Shown here: piece after piece, positions 10,005-18,533 of the stretch | Layout of the letters: every line of letters begins with the position of its first letter | Position numbering within the stretch: the stretch's first letter is position 1 | Source: a virus | Virus record (IMG/VR): IMGVR_UViG_3300044712_000908 | Location: 1-50,682 of that record | Reading direction: 5' to 3' (one strand) | DNA length: 50,682 bases | Program-made: the position numbers and the translations under genes | The notes under the pieces: model-generated | Seen by the model: only the letters and a program-made list of their open reading frames with translations | Database searches by the model: none | Told to the model about the DNA's origin: nothing

Positions 10005-10483
10005 CAGTCGGCCTCCTTCCGGATCATCACGATCGGGTAGAACAGCTCGGCCGAATGCCCGATAGGGGCGGGCTCCTGCGCCACCTTGAACCCCACCCGC
10101 CGCGCCCACCGCAGGGCCCGCCCATTCCGCTCGTGGATGACGTTGACCAAGATCGGGTAAAGCTCCAGGAAGTACGCCAGGATACGCCTCGACGCATCGA
10201 CGGCGGCGATGGGGTAGCGGTCGAGGGCCTCGCCCGTCAGCGCCCAGGGCACGCCGACTCCCGAGAGCAGGTCCGCCGTGGCGAGACCGAAGACAGCCAG
10301 CGTCTCGCCGTTCGCGGTGAGGGCCCAGGCATCACGGCTACACCCTACCGACTTTTGGACTGCTTCGACAGGCAGTTGCCTCGACATCGCCCAAACTTCG
10401 GCGGCATCGGAGTCCCTCATGCAGACGCCAAGCTCTCGGATGTGCGCCGAGGTGACGGGCACGATGTCGACTCTATGTGCCAC
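10004..10483 (-). CDS. GNAT-fold internal virion protein A (T7 gp13-like, DUF2833 type)
   Basis: This 159-residue protein has the acetyltransferase-like layout of the T7 gp13 family: an N-terminal strand (VDIVPVT), a helix (SAHIRELGVCM), a central AWALTANGETLAVFGLA strand pair and a C-terminal NGRALRWARRVGFKV segment like the acetyl-CoA-binding end of GNAT proteins. Such proteins sit just after tail tubular protein B in many podoviruses and take part in virion assembly; enzyme activity is not established for them. The gene overlaps the preceding tubular protein gene by 11 bases. Confidence 0.75.
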   Translation of the reverse strand: MAHRVDIVPVTSAHIRELGVCMRDSDAAEVWAMSRQLPVEAVQKSVGCSRDAWALTANGETLAVFGLATADLLSGVGVPWALTGEALDRYPIAAVDASRRILAYFLELYPILVNVIHERNGRALRWARRVGFKVAQEPAPIGHSAELFYPIVMIRKEAD

Positions 10484-12890
10484 CGAAGTCGACCTCCCGG
10501 ATGATGGACGAGACGGTCACGGGCAGCGGATTCGTGTTCACGACGCACGCGCGCCCGGAGCGGTCGAAGATCGACTCGACCGGCAGGTAGGCGATGCGCG
10601 AGTACGTCTCGTTCCCCTCGAAGCCCTCCTCCCCAGGCTCGGGCGCCCACACCGTCAGGCCGCCGTCGGGGTCCGACCCGAGCTGGAAGCCAGCGGAAGT
10701 CTTGGCGATTTCGAGCCCTACCTTCACGACCTCCCGGATGTTGAGGGTCGGGTCCTTCCCGTCCGCTCCGGGCGGGAAGGCGAGGTCGAGCGTCTCGATG
10801 ACCTGGATGTAGGCCGAGCCGAAGCTCGCGAAGACGACCGGGATGTCGGTCGTGATGATGCCGGCGGCGACGATGAGACCCGATCTCACCTGGCCGTCGA
10901 TCTTGCCCCAGATGGTGCCGATGTTGGCGAGGGAGTCTGACACGCTGAACTGCGTCCTGGCGAAAGCCCAGTCCGCTCTGTTCACAGGGTAAAAGTCGTT
11001 GTTCCGGTCGTCTGGGGGAGCCGACCAAGGGGCCGCGGCCGGAGGGTTCGTCGTCCAGTCAGCGATGTCGACGAGGGAGGACTCGGTGCTGACCGTGCAG
11101 GTCACTTGGCGGGCGGTCGTGTAGGCGGTGATGTCGAGCAGGATGCGGTTCGACATCTCCCTGGGACGGATGACCACGCGGTCGCCGACGTCGTCGGCCG
11201 CGAACGAGTCCTCTGCGGTCTCCACCGTCACCTGGTCGCCCAGGGCGATAGTCCCGCCGCCGGCCTTGGTGATGCGAAGGGTGTTCGTCTCCGACGTGTT
11301 CGTGCCGTCGAAGTGGACGGCGCCGTCGAGGAAGTTGTTGGTGATGGCCGGCGGGAAGTCGTCCTGACGTCCGTCGAGCCGCTCCAGCACGTACTGGATG
11401 CCGGCGGCCGGCGTCCCGAGGGTTCGGGCGACGACCATGTACACGACGTCCTCGTCGCCCTCCGGGATGCAGACGAGGGAGACCACGCGCGCGCCCACCA
11501 TTGGGTGTTCCGCCCAAGCGACGACGTCCGTCTCCGGGTCGAGGGTGATCGAGTAGAGCCGGCCGTAGACGTCGTAGGCCCAGCAGATGCGATGTGGCCT
11601 GCGTTGGTAGCACCAGCCCTCGATGGCCCCGGTCTCGGTCGAGCCAGAGAGAAGGCAGATGTCCTTGGAGTCCCAGCCATTTTGCGTCCAGAACATGAGG
11701 CGGATCGGGTAGCCGCCGTCCATCTGGTAGAGGATGTTCCGGCCGATCTGGAGCAGGTCGAGCCACGAGGAGCCCCAGCGGCTCTGCGGCCGGATGTCCG
11801 CCATGTCCGTCGCGGTGAGCGGAGCGCCGTCCGATCCGGTGACGGCCCACTCCGTGCCGTTCGTGAACAGGAGAAGCTGGTCGTGGACGGTCGCGGCGTT
11901 CCGGATCTCCTCGTACTGGGGGGAGGCCACGGAGAAGTCGACCGCGTCGTCCTCCGCCGCCGGCTCGCCGTAGTCGAAGTTCTTGAAGGCCGCGCTCTGC
12001 GAAAGGTACACGTCCGCCGGGCCGTTCGTCGTGTTCGCGAAGACGAGACGCTGCTGGTAGAAGGTCACGACCTGCGGACGCTCGGTCGCGAACGGGTCCC
12101 GGTTCGTCGGCGGCCCCTCCGAGAGCACCGGCGTCTGCCCGTCGTCCCGGAACTGCGTCTGCCCGATCGCGTCGCCGACGTAGCCGTAGAGCCCGTTCCG
12201 GCCGCGGTAGATGGAGTACCGCGTAGAGCCAGCGACGGCGCTCCACGAGATGGTCGCCGGAAGGTCCTCGCTGATGGCGACCTTGCCATCCCCGGGAGGC
12301 AAGAGGACCGCGGACGGAGGCCCCTCCTCGTCCTGGTCGGCATTCCAGGCCGTGACCTTCCACCCCCACTCCTTGGGGGTGTGCTGCTGGTCGCCGACCT
12401 GGTTCACCGTGACGCAGGTGAGCCCGGTGGGAGCGACGACGCTGCGAACGAACGAGACGTCGGCGATCGTCCAGGGCGTGACGTCCGTGGTGCGGGTGAT
12501 CTGGCGAACCGGCTTGTCAGGGCAGGCGATAAACAGGACGTCGCCCGACTGGACGAAGCGCAGGTCCCAGATGTCCGTCGAGGTGTAGGTGGTCGTGAGG
12601 TCGTAGCCCGTGCGCTGCCCGCCCTTGTAGATCCGGACGCTGAGTGGCGTGAACACGAGGAAGTACGACTGGCCTTCGGAGAAGATGAACGGCACGAGCC
12701 TCGCCGCCGCATTGCCGGGCGTGACTTCGAGGCGGGTCGTGCCGGGCCGATTCGAGAGCTGGCCGGTCGGCGTGACGTAGAAGTTCTCCAGCCTGCGAAC
12801 GAAGCTCGGGTAGCGGGGGAGGTCCGTGCGCCCCCAAAGCTCCTCCCGCAGGAGCCCGCCCGACAGGTTCGTCTGCTTGAAGACCGCCAT
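10473..12890 (-). CDS. Tail tubular protein B (gp12-like nozzle)
   Basis: The 805-residue protein opens with the family signature SGGLLREELWGRTDLPRYP, followed by a conserved GQLSNRPGTTRLE segment, as in T7 gp12-like nozzle proteins. Around residues 185-260 there is a fibronectin-like insertion (ISWSAVAGSTRYSIYRGRNG). It is expected to form the distal tail tube below tail tubular protein A. The gene directly abuts its upstream neighbour: ATG at 12890, previous stop ending at 12891. Confidence 0.88.
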   Translation of the reverse strand: MAVFKQTNLSGGLLREELWGRTDLPRYPSFVRRLENFYVTPTGQLSNRPGTTRLEVTPGNAAARLVPFIFSEGQSYFLVFTPLSVRIYKGGQRTGYDLTTTYTSTDIWDLRFVQSGDVLFIACPDKPVRQITRTTDVTPWTIADVSFVRSVVAPTGLTCVTVNQVGDQQHTPKEWGWKVTAWNADQDEEGPPSAVLLPPGDGKVAISEDLPATISWSAVAGSTRYSIYRGRNGLYGYVGDAIGQTQFRDDGQTPVLSEGPPTNRDPFATERPQVVTFYQQRLVFANTTNGPADVYLSQSAAFKNFDYGEPAAEDDAVDFSVASPQYEEIRNAATVHDQLLLFTNGTEWAVTGSDGAPLTATDMADIRPQSRWGSSWLDLLQIGRNILYQMDGGYPIRLMFWTQNGWDSKDICLLSGSTETGAIEGWCYQRRPHRICWAYDVYGRLYSITLDPETDVVAWAEHPMVGARVVSLVCIPEGDEDVVYMVVARTLGTPAAGIQYVLERLDGRQDDFPPAITNNFLDGAVHFDGTNTSETNTLRITKAGGGTIALGDQVTVETAEDSFAADDVGDRVVIRPREMSNRILLDITAYTTARQVTCTVSTESSLVDIADWTTNPPAAAPWSAPPDDRNNDFYPVNRADWAFARTQFSVSDSLANIGTIWGKIDGQVRSGLIVAAGIITTDIPVVFASFGSAYIQVIETLDLAFPPGADGKDPTLNIREVVKVGLEIAKTSAGFQLGSDPDGGLTVWAPEPGEEGFEGNETYSRIAYLPVESIFDRSGRACVVNTNPLPVTVSSIIREVDFGGT

Positions 12891-13775
12891 CTAGAGCCTC
12901 ACCCGGATGAACTCGCTGTCCGGGAGCGCGCCCTCTTGGCCCTGGCGGCAGCCGAGCATGATGGCCTTGCGAAGCGCCGTCTCGGCGCCCTGCCCGATCG
13001 CCCGCGCGTACTCCATCTTCACGGAGAGGGGGAGGATGAGGTTCAGGGCCAGCCGCCAGGCCAGCGCCTCGACGAAGTAGCTCGGGTAGAGCTTCGTCTC
13101 GCTGATCTGCGCTGTGTAGACGATGTCCGGCTCCAGGTAGTCGCAGCAGACGACGAAGGCCGTTCCGTCGGTCGACGGCTCCAGCGCGTAGGGGATCCGC
13201 TGGTCCGCCGCGGGGATCTGGAGCCCGGTGTCGATGTACTGGAGAGCGAGGAAGTCGAGCGGAACGGCAAACGTGTACGTCCAGTTCCCTCTGCTCACGT
13301 AGCTCGTGACCCCGTCGGTCACGGTCGTGAGGGCCGTAGGGCTGAACCGTTTCGTCGCGAAGTTCCAGCGGTACTCCTGGAGCAGGGTGTCCCGCGTCGT
13401 GCCGTACCAGAGGTTCGCCTGGATCGCCTCCGGCGTGCCGTCGGCCATGTAGGTGACGCGCCGCTTGATGCCGCAGATCGAGAGGGCCTGGTTGACGATG
13501 TTGACCTGCGAGATCCCGGCCTGCGCGTCGACCTGAAACACCGTCTCGGCGCTGCGCTGCCCCGCGCCGTCGATGACGACGATCCTGTACCAGTGGGACG
13601 TCGTTCCCGTCGGGTCGGTCCAGAAGAACAGTCCGTTCGTGATGTTCGGGCCGGTCAGGTTGTGGATGACGGAGGCCTGCACGACCCAGGGCCCGGCGGA
13701 GGCGGCCGAACGAGCAATCTCGTAGGACGCGATGTCCGTTTCGGAGGAGGGCGACCAAGTGACCGTGATGCTCAT
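12891..13775 (-). CDS. Tail tubular protein A (gp11-like) with N-terminal FN3-like domain
   Basis: Residues 1-90 look like a fibronectin type III sandwich (TVTWSPSSETDIASYEI, later YRIVVIDGAGQRS). The remaining 200 residues look like the gatekeeper protein that joins portal to nozzle (VNIVNQALSICGIKR, YRWNFATKRF, YFVEALAWRLALNL). At 294 residues it is about 100 longer than plain T7 gp11, which the extra domain accounts for. The start overlaps the upstream gene by ATGA. The tubular assignment is firm from pattern and order; the FN3 call comes from strand pattern only. Confidence 0.82.
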   Translation of the reverse strand: MSITVTWSPSSETDIASYEIARSAASAGPWVVQASVIHNLTGPNITNGLFFWTDPTGTTSHWYRIVVIDGAGQRSAETVFQVDAQAGISQVNIVNQALSICGIKRRVTYMADGTPEAIQANLWYGTTRDTLLQEYRWNFATKRFSPTALTTVTDGVTSYVSRGNWTYTFAVPLDFLALQYIDTGLQIPAADQRIPYALEPSTDGTAFVVCCDYLEPDIVYTAQISETKLYPSYFVEALAWRLALNLILPLSVKMEYARAIGQGAETALRKAIMLGCRQGQEGALPDSEFIRVRL

Positions 13776-14707
13776 GTCGAGCTAGCCTTTCCTGCCACCG
13801 GAGCCGGTACGGACGACACCGCCTTCGGGGCCACCGGCTGCGGGGGCAAAGGGTCGATGACGTAGGCGCGAGGGTTCCGGATACGGCCAGGAGGCAAATC
13901 CTCCGTCGACCCGCCGCCGATGAACATCGGGAGCTGGTGAATCGAACCAGCCGGCAATGGCACCAGCGCCGAGATCGCGACGGCCCCGGCCCCGCTCGCT
14001 GCGGTCGCAGCGGGCAGCGGAACGCCCGAGGAGATCCAGCCGGCGGACACGTAGGACTCGGCCCAGGGCAACGCGAGACGCCCGGACCTCCCGATGGACC
14101 CGGCGCTGGTCGTAGCCGTCGCGGCCGGGATCGCAACGCCAGCTCCAGTCAGCGATCCGGCCGAAGCGACTGCGGTCGCAGCAGGAAGGCCGATCGTCGC
14201 CGAAAGACCGATGGACCCGGCGGACGCCGTTGCCGACGCTCCCGGTGCGTCGGCGCCAGGAACGAAAACCGCCCAGATGGATGAACCGACCATCGGGCTG
14301 AACCGGACCGTATGCGAGGTAATGGTCCCGCCCAGCCAATTGATGACACCGCCTTCTGAGGATCCCGTGGCGGCGGGGAGGCCGACCCTAGCCGGTGCAG
14401 CGACCGCCCCGCCCACTGCGACCGCCGCCGCCGCCGGCAGTGGTAGCCGACCGCGGATCGAAAGCGATCCGGCCGAGCTGGCTGCGGTCGCAGTGGGGAT
14501 GTCGGCGCCGGGGCCAAGCTCGACAAGGCCCGCTCCGAGGGGCGTCGTCGGCAGAGAGCCGTCCTGGCCCTGGACTCGGATCGTGTGCGGGACAGGCACG
14601 GCCGACACAGCCTCGACGCCCGAGACGGTGATCGGCCCGCCTGACGCGGTGATCCGCAGGGTGTGGGTCCCTGTCGGAATCGTGAGCGTAGTCGTTACGA
14701 TCGCCAT
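13772..14707 (-). CDS. Ala/Gly/Ser-rich repeat virion protein (probable tail fibre or appendage)
   Basis: This 311-residue protein is built of degenerate repeats of about 20-28 residues around a core like LPAATAxxSAGSIxxSG, with at least six copies. The same module occurs in the protein encoded at 16587-17723. The N-terminus is a short beta-rich domain and the C-terminus is proline-rich. It lies between the tailspike and tail tubular protein A genes. No catalytic motif is seen. A host-contact or decorative fibre is likely, but the exact role is unknown. Confidence 0.7.
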   Translation of the reverse strand: MAIVTTTLTIPTGTHTLRITASGGPITVSGVEAVSAVPVPHTIRVQGQDGSLPTTPLGAGLVELGPGADIPTATAASSAGSLSIRGRLPLPAAAAVAVGGAVAAPARVGLPAATGSSEGGVINWLGGTITSHTVRFSPMVGSSIWAVFVPGADAPGASATASAGSIGLSATIGLPAATAVASAGSLTGAGVAIPAATATTSAGSIGRSGRLALPWAESYVSAGWISSGVPLPAATAASGAGAVAISALVPLPAGSIHQLPMFIGGGSTEDLPPGRIRNPRAYVIDPLPPQPVAPKAVSSVPAPVAGKASST

Positions 14708-14712
14708 CTAGG

Positions 14713-16584
14713 TCACACGGTCGTGATGGTTCCCTGGTCCACTCCGTCCAGGGCGACGGTGAGCACCCCGGCTCCGGCCGCATCGAGCCGTAGATTGAAC
14801 GTCCCCCCCGCTCCGTCCACGGTCCATTCGATGTATTCGGTGGCGTCGAGGGTGACAGAGCCCGGCAGCGCGCCGGGTATCGTCGCCATCCGTCCGGCCT
14901 CGGCTACGACGGCCTGAGCTGCCGCGGGCCACGCGGCAGGGTCGGTGCCGGTAATGGCGGTGGCGTCAGCGACCCCCGAGAGGCCGCGGCTGATGTATTT
15001 GCCCGCGGTGGCGTAATTCCCGCTCCCGCCGATCCAGTCCAGATCGGGATCGTTGTTGACGCCGAGCCAGTAACTCATGTCCGGCGCGGCGCAGACATTG
15101 CCGTTGAAGAGAACCGCCTCGCAGCCCTGGTCGGCGTACAGGGCCGCCTGCCATGGCAGGCCCGTTCCCATGTCATAAACGTAGTTGTCGTGGACGCGAG
15201 TCTCTGTCCCGCCATAGGCGCCCTGATAGCCGAGGACGTAGATGCCGCCGCCGTCGTACAGCCCGGCCTTGAGGATGTCGTGGATCTTGTTGTGGGCGAT
15301 CTCGTTGGAGTGCGAAGCGGTGACGGAGTCGTCCCAGACCCAGCCGAGGGAGATCGCGGTGTACGGAACCGACGTGATCTCGTTGTGGTGGATCGCGACG
15401 TGGGCGACCACGCCCGCCCAGATGCCGACGGCCCCGCGATACTCCGCTCCGCAGCCCGTGATCAGGTTCGCCCAGACGGAAATGGAGTCCGAGGCGATCT
15501 CCACTCCGCGACCCGAGATATCGGTGACCGTGTTCCAGTCGAAGTCACACCCCGAGGATCCGCCGCCAAAAGAGACCGCCGTCGCTCCGCAATGCTGGAC
15601 GGTGCAGTCCGACACTCGGACGCGCTGGGCGCCCTGGAATGAGAGGGCGGCGGGCGGCGTGGTCCACGCCGGAGCCGTTGCGGGATCGAGGTAGGCGTTC
15701 GCCTGGAGCTCCATGAAGGAGTGGAGCGTCGAGGGACCGAGCCAACCCGCGTGCTCAAAGACGATGCCGACGAACTGCACATCCGAGAGCGGGCTGGCGG
15801 CGCTACTGGAAACGAGCGCCTCCAGTTGCGGCAGCCACGCCTCCACGGTCGCCATGTCCTCGCCCGGCCGCGGGACGTAGTAGATCGTGTCAATCGAGGC
15901 GTTGAGGTACCAGCAACCTGTGGTCGTCGCGTCGAGGAACTCAAGCGCGTTCTCGACCCAGGTCGGAGCGGAGGGCCACCCCACGCCCCACGGGTTGTGG
16001 GCGACGTACTCCGCATAGCTCGCGTCCATTGTGACAGTCGTGGTGGAACCGACGCGGGTTGCGCTCGCGGCGCTGAGCCTGGGTTCGATCCACGCCCGAG
16101 GCAACCCCGTGAAGACGAACTCCAGATCCTGGGGGCGCGCGAAGATCGGAAGGGTGGCGTCGGTCGAGACGTAGGTCTGCCCGCCGTTCGTCGTGCCGAA
16201 CCCAGTAGACGTGCGCCGTGCGCGGGTGGCCCGTTGCCCGTTCATGTACAGTTGACGCGACTGCGCTCCGGCCGGAACGGACGCGCTGTAGATATTCTTC
16301 GCGCCGTCGAACAGCGCCCAGCCGGTGACCGGCACGCCACCCGAGAGCGACGGGGTCTCCCCCGGGTAGGCTCGCCAGTAGTGCGTGAACCCGTTGGCTC
16401 CCGAATCCCCCGAGTCAAGCGTAAGAGGTGCCGCGAGCTGATAGGTACCGCCCCGCAGGTACACGGTGACGTCGTCGGACCCAGCCGCCGCCCGCGCCAG
16501 GGCTCGCGCGGCGGTGAGCGACGCGGCCGTAGCGGGCGTGAGCCCGTCGCCGGAACCCGTCGGAGAGGCGTAGAGACCCAGCAC
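14713..16584 (-). CDS. Right-handed beta-helix tailspike, possible polysaccharide depolymerase
   Basis: The N-terminus reads LYASPTGSGDGLTPATAASL, then VTVYLRGGTYQLAAPLTL, the hallmark of pectate-lyase-like beta-helix proteins in which the first coil follows a YLRGGTY motif. The middle carries many short strand-turn units (VSDCTVQHCG, WNTVTDISGRG, AIHHNEITS, EIAHNKIHD, VHDNYVYDM) of a parallel beta-helix. The C-terminal 60 residues form a separate beta-rich cap. I chose GTG at 16584, two bases after the upstream stop with a GGCGGGGA ribosome site, giving 623 residues; the frame stays open upstream but would overlap the preceding gene. It may bind or cleave host surface glycans. Confidence 0.8.
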   Translation of the reverse strand: MLGLYASPTGSGDGLTPATAASLTAARALARAAAGSDDVTVYLRGGTYQLAAPLTLDSGDSGANGFTHYWRAYPGETPSLSGGVPVTGWALFDGAKNIYSASVPAGAQSRQLYMNGQRATRARRTSTGFGTTNGGQTYVSTDATLPIFARPQDLEFVFTGLPRAWIEPRLSAASATRVGSTTTVTMDASYAEYVAHNPWGVGWPSAPTWVENALEFLDATTTGCWYLNASIDTIYYVPRPGEDMATVEAWLPQLEALVSSSAASPLSDVQFVGIVFEHAGWLGPSTLHSFMELQANAYLDPATAPAWTTPPAALSFQGAQRVRVSDCTVQHCGATAVSFGGGSSGCDFDWNTVTDISGRGVEIASDSISVWANLITGCGAEYRGAVGIWAGVVAHVAIHHNEITSVPYTAISLGWVWDDSVTASHSNEIAHNKIHDILKAGLYDGGGIYVLGYQGAYGGTETRVHDNYVYDMGTGLPWQAALYADQGCEAVLFNGNVCAAPDMSYWLGVNNDPDLDWIGGSGNYATAGKYISRGLSGVADATAITGTDPAAWPAAAQAVVAEAGRMATIPGALPGSVTLDATEYIEWTVDGAGGTFNLRLDAAGAGVLTVALDGVDQGTITTV

Positions 16585-16586
16585 GG

Positions 16587-17723
16587 CTAGATGTCCCCGC
16601 CGTACCAGTCGTCGATCACGAAGGAGGCGTTCTGCACGACGCCCGCCGAACCGCTCGCGATGTCCGTCTGGTTCAACAGCGTGATGCGGAGCGTAAGGGA
16701 GCCATGGGCGGTCCCGGTGTAGAGCCGCAGCGTCGTTCCCTCGGCCTCGATGCGGCATATATTGTCGACGGGAACATCCACGACATGGATCTCAGTGAAC
16801 GTTCCGGCCACACACTTGCAAATGGCGGCGGCGCGGCCCGCGGACTCGAACCCATCGTCCCAATCGAAGATGCAACCCAGATAGTAAGTCTCCGCGCTAG
16901 CGCTGACGCGGACCGCTGGCCCATTGGCTTGGGTCTTGGAAAGAGTCGACTTATCGGCCGGGCTGCCGCTAATGCTCTTGGCCTCGGCGTACTGGTTGGC
17001 CGCGAAGGTCGCGCCGCTGTAGCGCGCCCCGCGACCGGTCCCGACCCCGATCTGGTTCGTCGCGATCTGCGGCGCGGCGAGGTTGGTGATCGTTGTCCAG
17101 TTCGCCCCGAGCCCGCCATTCGCGCGGTTGAAGTCGTCGGAGACGGATGCGGCGGTAGGCGCCGAGATGGTGATTCCACCAGCCGACGACGTTGCGGTCG
17201 CGGCCGGGAGATACCAGGTCGTGACCATCGACTGGGTGATCGCGCCTCCGGCGCTCGTGCTAGTTCCGGCAGGGAGGCCGACGACTCCGGCGAGGGAGAG
17301 GCCGCCACCGGACGTGACGGCGGTTGCGGCCGGGACGCCGAAGGGCGCCGTGCTGGTGAAGGCGATCGTGCCGCCTGCGCTCGCGCCGGTTCCGGCCGGC
17401 AGAGGGAGAGCGCCCCGAAGGCCGATCGAGCCGGCTGCGGACGCAGCGACACCGGGCGGCAGGAGGGCGCCGGCGGCGGCGGTCCAGGCAGTGATGGTCG
17501 CGTCCCACCGATACCACCCGGCCATCGGGTCCGGAGCAGCGACCGGCGTCATGCTCGCGTTCGCAGTCGTGAGCAGGGCGCCGGTCGTGTCGTCGTAGAT
17601 GGAAACGAGCTGTCCGGGCGTGTCGGCCCAGCCGCCCACGGGACGCGCTACCAGCGAACCGTCCCCGTTCGTCTGGTACGTCGCGTGCCCGTCCGCGATG
17701 TCGGCGTCGAGCGCGATAGCCAT
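16587..17723 (-). CDS. Tail fibre-like protein: repeat shaft plus lectin-like C-terminal domain
   Basis: Residues 1-75 form an N-terminal module. Residues 75-205 hold about five repeats of the LPAGTxxSAGGxI type shared with the gene at 13772-14707. The C-terminal 170 residues begin SDDFNRANGGLGANWTTI, a common opening of jelly-roll/concanavalin-like carbohydrate-binding domains. The architecture suggests an adhesin. The gene precedes the beta-helix tailspike, separated by two bases. Receptor binding is inferred. Confidence 0.72.
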   Translation of the reverse strand: MAIALDADIADGHATYQTNGDGSLVARPVGGWADTPGQLVSIYDDTTGALLTTANASMTPVAAPDPMAGWYRWDATITAWTAAAGALLPPGVAASAAGSIGLRGALPLPAGTGASAGGTIAFTSTAPFGVPAATAVTSGGGLSLAGVVGLPAGTSTSAGGAITQSMVTTWYLPAATATSSAGGITISAPTAASVSDDFNRANGGLGANWTTITNLAAPQIATNQIGVGTGRGARYSGATFAANQYAEAKSISGSPADKSTLSKTQANGPAVRVSASAETYYLGCIFDWDDGFESAGRAAAICKCVAGTFTEIHVVDVPVDNICRIEAEGTTLRLYTGTAHGSLTLRITLLNQTDIASGSAGVVQNASFVIDDWYGGDI

Positions 17724-17741
17724 TGCGGCCCTCCTAGAGGA

Positions 17742-18155
17742 CTAGGAAATCCGGCAGAGGCCGCTACCCGAGCTGGGGATCGTGAGCGTGTACTGGGTCG
17801 AGGCGTTCCAGGTCTGGGTGGACCCGAAGTCGTGCCAGAAGATGGTGTTCTTCGGGGTGTCCGTGTCGTTGTAGATGAGGACGTAGCGGAACGCGAACGT
17901 CGCGCTCGGCGTCACGGTGACGTCGGCCCAGTCTGCGTAGGCAGTCGCAACCGAACCGTCGGAGGCCGAGAAGGTGAGGCTTGCGAGCGTCACGCCGCCG
18001 GCCGGGACGACGGTCGTGTCCGTGACCTCGTTCGTGGCCGTGTACGCAGCGGTCGTGTCGGAGATGCCGGACGTGTAGAAGGCCAGCTTGCAGGTCTTCC
18101 CGTTCAGCGAGTTGTACAGCGCACGGTACTTGAAAGCGTTCGTCAGGTACGCCAT
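17742..18155 (-). CDS. Small virion protein, unknown function (137 aa)
   Basis: It is a beta-rich protein with many Thr, Ser and Ala, starting MAYLTNAFKYRALYNSLNG. It sits between the capsid genes and the fibre genes, so a minor capsid, decoration or tail-adaptor role is possible. No family was recognised with confidence. It has a clear AGGAGA ribosome site eight bases before ATG 18155 and a short perfect hairpin (18176-18190) upstream of that site. Confidence 0.65.
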   Translation of the reverse strand: MAYLTNAFKYRALYNSLNGKTCKLAFYTSGISDTTAAYTATNEVTDTTVVPAGGVTLASLTFSASDGSVATAYADWADVTVTPSATFAFRYVLIYNDTDTPKNTIFWHDFGSTQTWNASTQYTLTIPSSGSGLCRIS

Positions 18156-18175
18156 GTAGGTCTCCTAGAGCGAAG

Positions 18176-18190
18176 GTCCCCCGAGGGGAC
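18176..18190 (-). promoter_or_regulatory. Trinucleotide-loop hairpin upstream of the 17742-18155 gene
   Basis: It is a perfect inverted repeat GTCCCC / GGGGAC with a 3-nt loop, in the 109-nt gap 18156-18264. On the minus-strand transcript it lies 20 nt before ATG 18155, upstream of the AGGAGA ribosome site. A second GC-only palindrome (five C, one C, five G) is at about 18246-18256. Nothing else is visible in this gap. Confidence 0.55.
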
Positions 18191-18264
18191 GAATACCGCC
18201 GACGGGGTTCCGGACCCGCACCGTCGAACGGACTGGGCGAGGTCGCCCCCCGGGGGAACTGGTG

Positions 18265-18483
18265 TCATGCAGCGGAAGGCTCCGAGTCGGAGGCCCTGGC
18301 GCCGCGCCGAACCGTCGGTGCCGTGGCCTTGGTTTCCTGCTTGGGCTGCGCGGCCGGGGTCTCCTCGACGAGCACCCATGCCTTGGACGGCTCCCTGTCG
18401 TCCGGGACGGTGATGAGTTCGCCCTCCTGGTACAGGCGCTTGTTGTCCCAGTAGCGAAGGTGATTGACGCGGTAGGTCTTCAT
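18265..18483 (-). CDS. Small virion-region protein, unknown (72 aa)
   Basis: The protein starts MKTYRVNHLRYWDNKRLYQEG, a basic N-terminus followed by a short beta region, and ends in a disordered Ala/Pro/Lys tail. ATG 18483 has a GAGGG ribosome site. Similar small proteins are often found next to capsid cement genes in podoviruses, but I do not recognise a named family. The frame is open further upstream, but that stretch contains the strong hairpin at 18500-18527 and is unlikely to be translated. Confidence 0.6.
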   Translation of the reverse strand: MKTYRVNHLRYWDNKRLYQEGELITVPDDREPSKAWVLVEETPAAQPKQETKATAPTVRRGARASDSEPSAA

Positions 18484-18499
18484 GTTTCCCTCGGAGAGA

Positions 18500-18527
18500 G
18501 AGGGGCGGTCCCGGAGGACCGCCCCTC
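18500..18527 (-). terminator. Strong 12-bp hairpin after the cement gene (attenuator or processing site)
   Basis: The arms GAGGGGCGGTCC (18500-18511) and GGACCGCCCCTC (18516-18527) are perfect, with a 4-nt loop. It lies six bases downstream of the cement-gene stop on the transcribed minus strand. No U-tract follows, so it is not a classic intrinsic terminator. It may stabilise the 3' end of the highly expressed capsid messages or partly stop transcription. Confidence 0.55.
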
Positions 18528-18533
18528 GGTCCG

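Noticed and set aside
11106-13865. Plus-strand open frame of 919 codons
   Set aside because: It lies opposite both tail tubular protein genes, whose family motifs are visible; composition is typical of a shadow frame.
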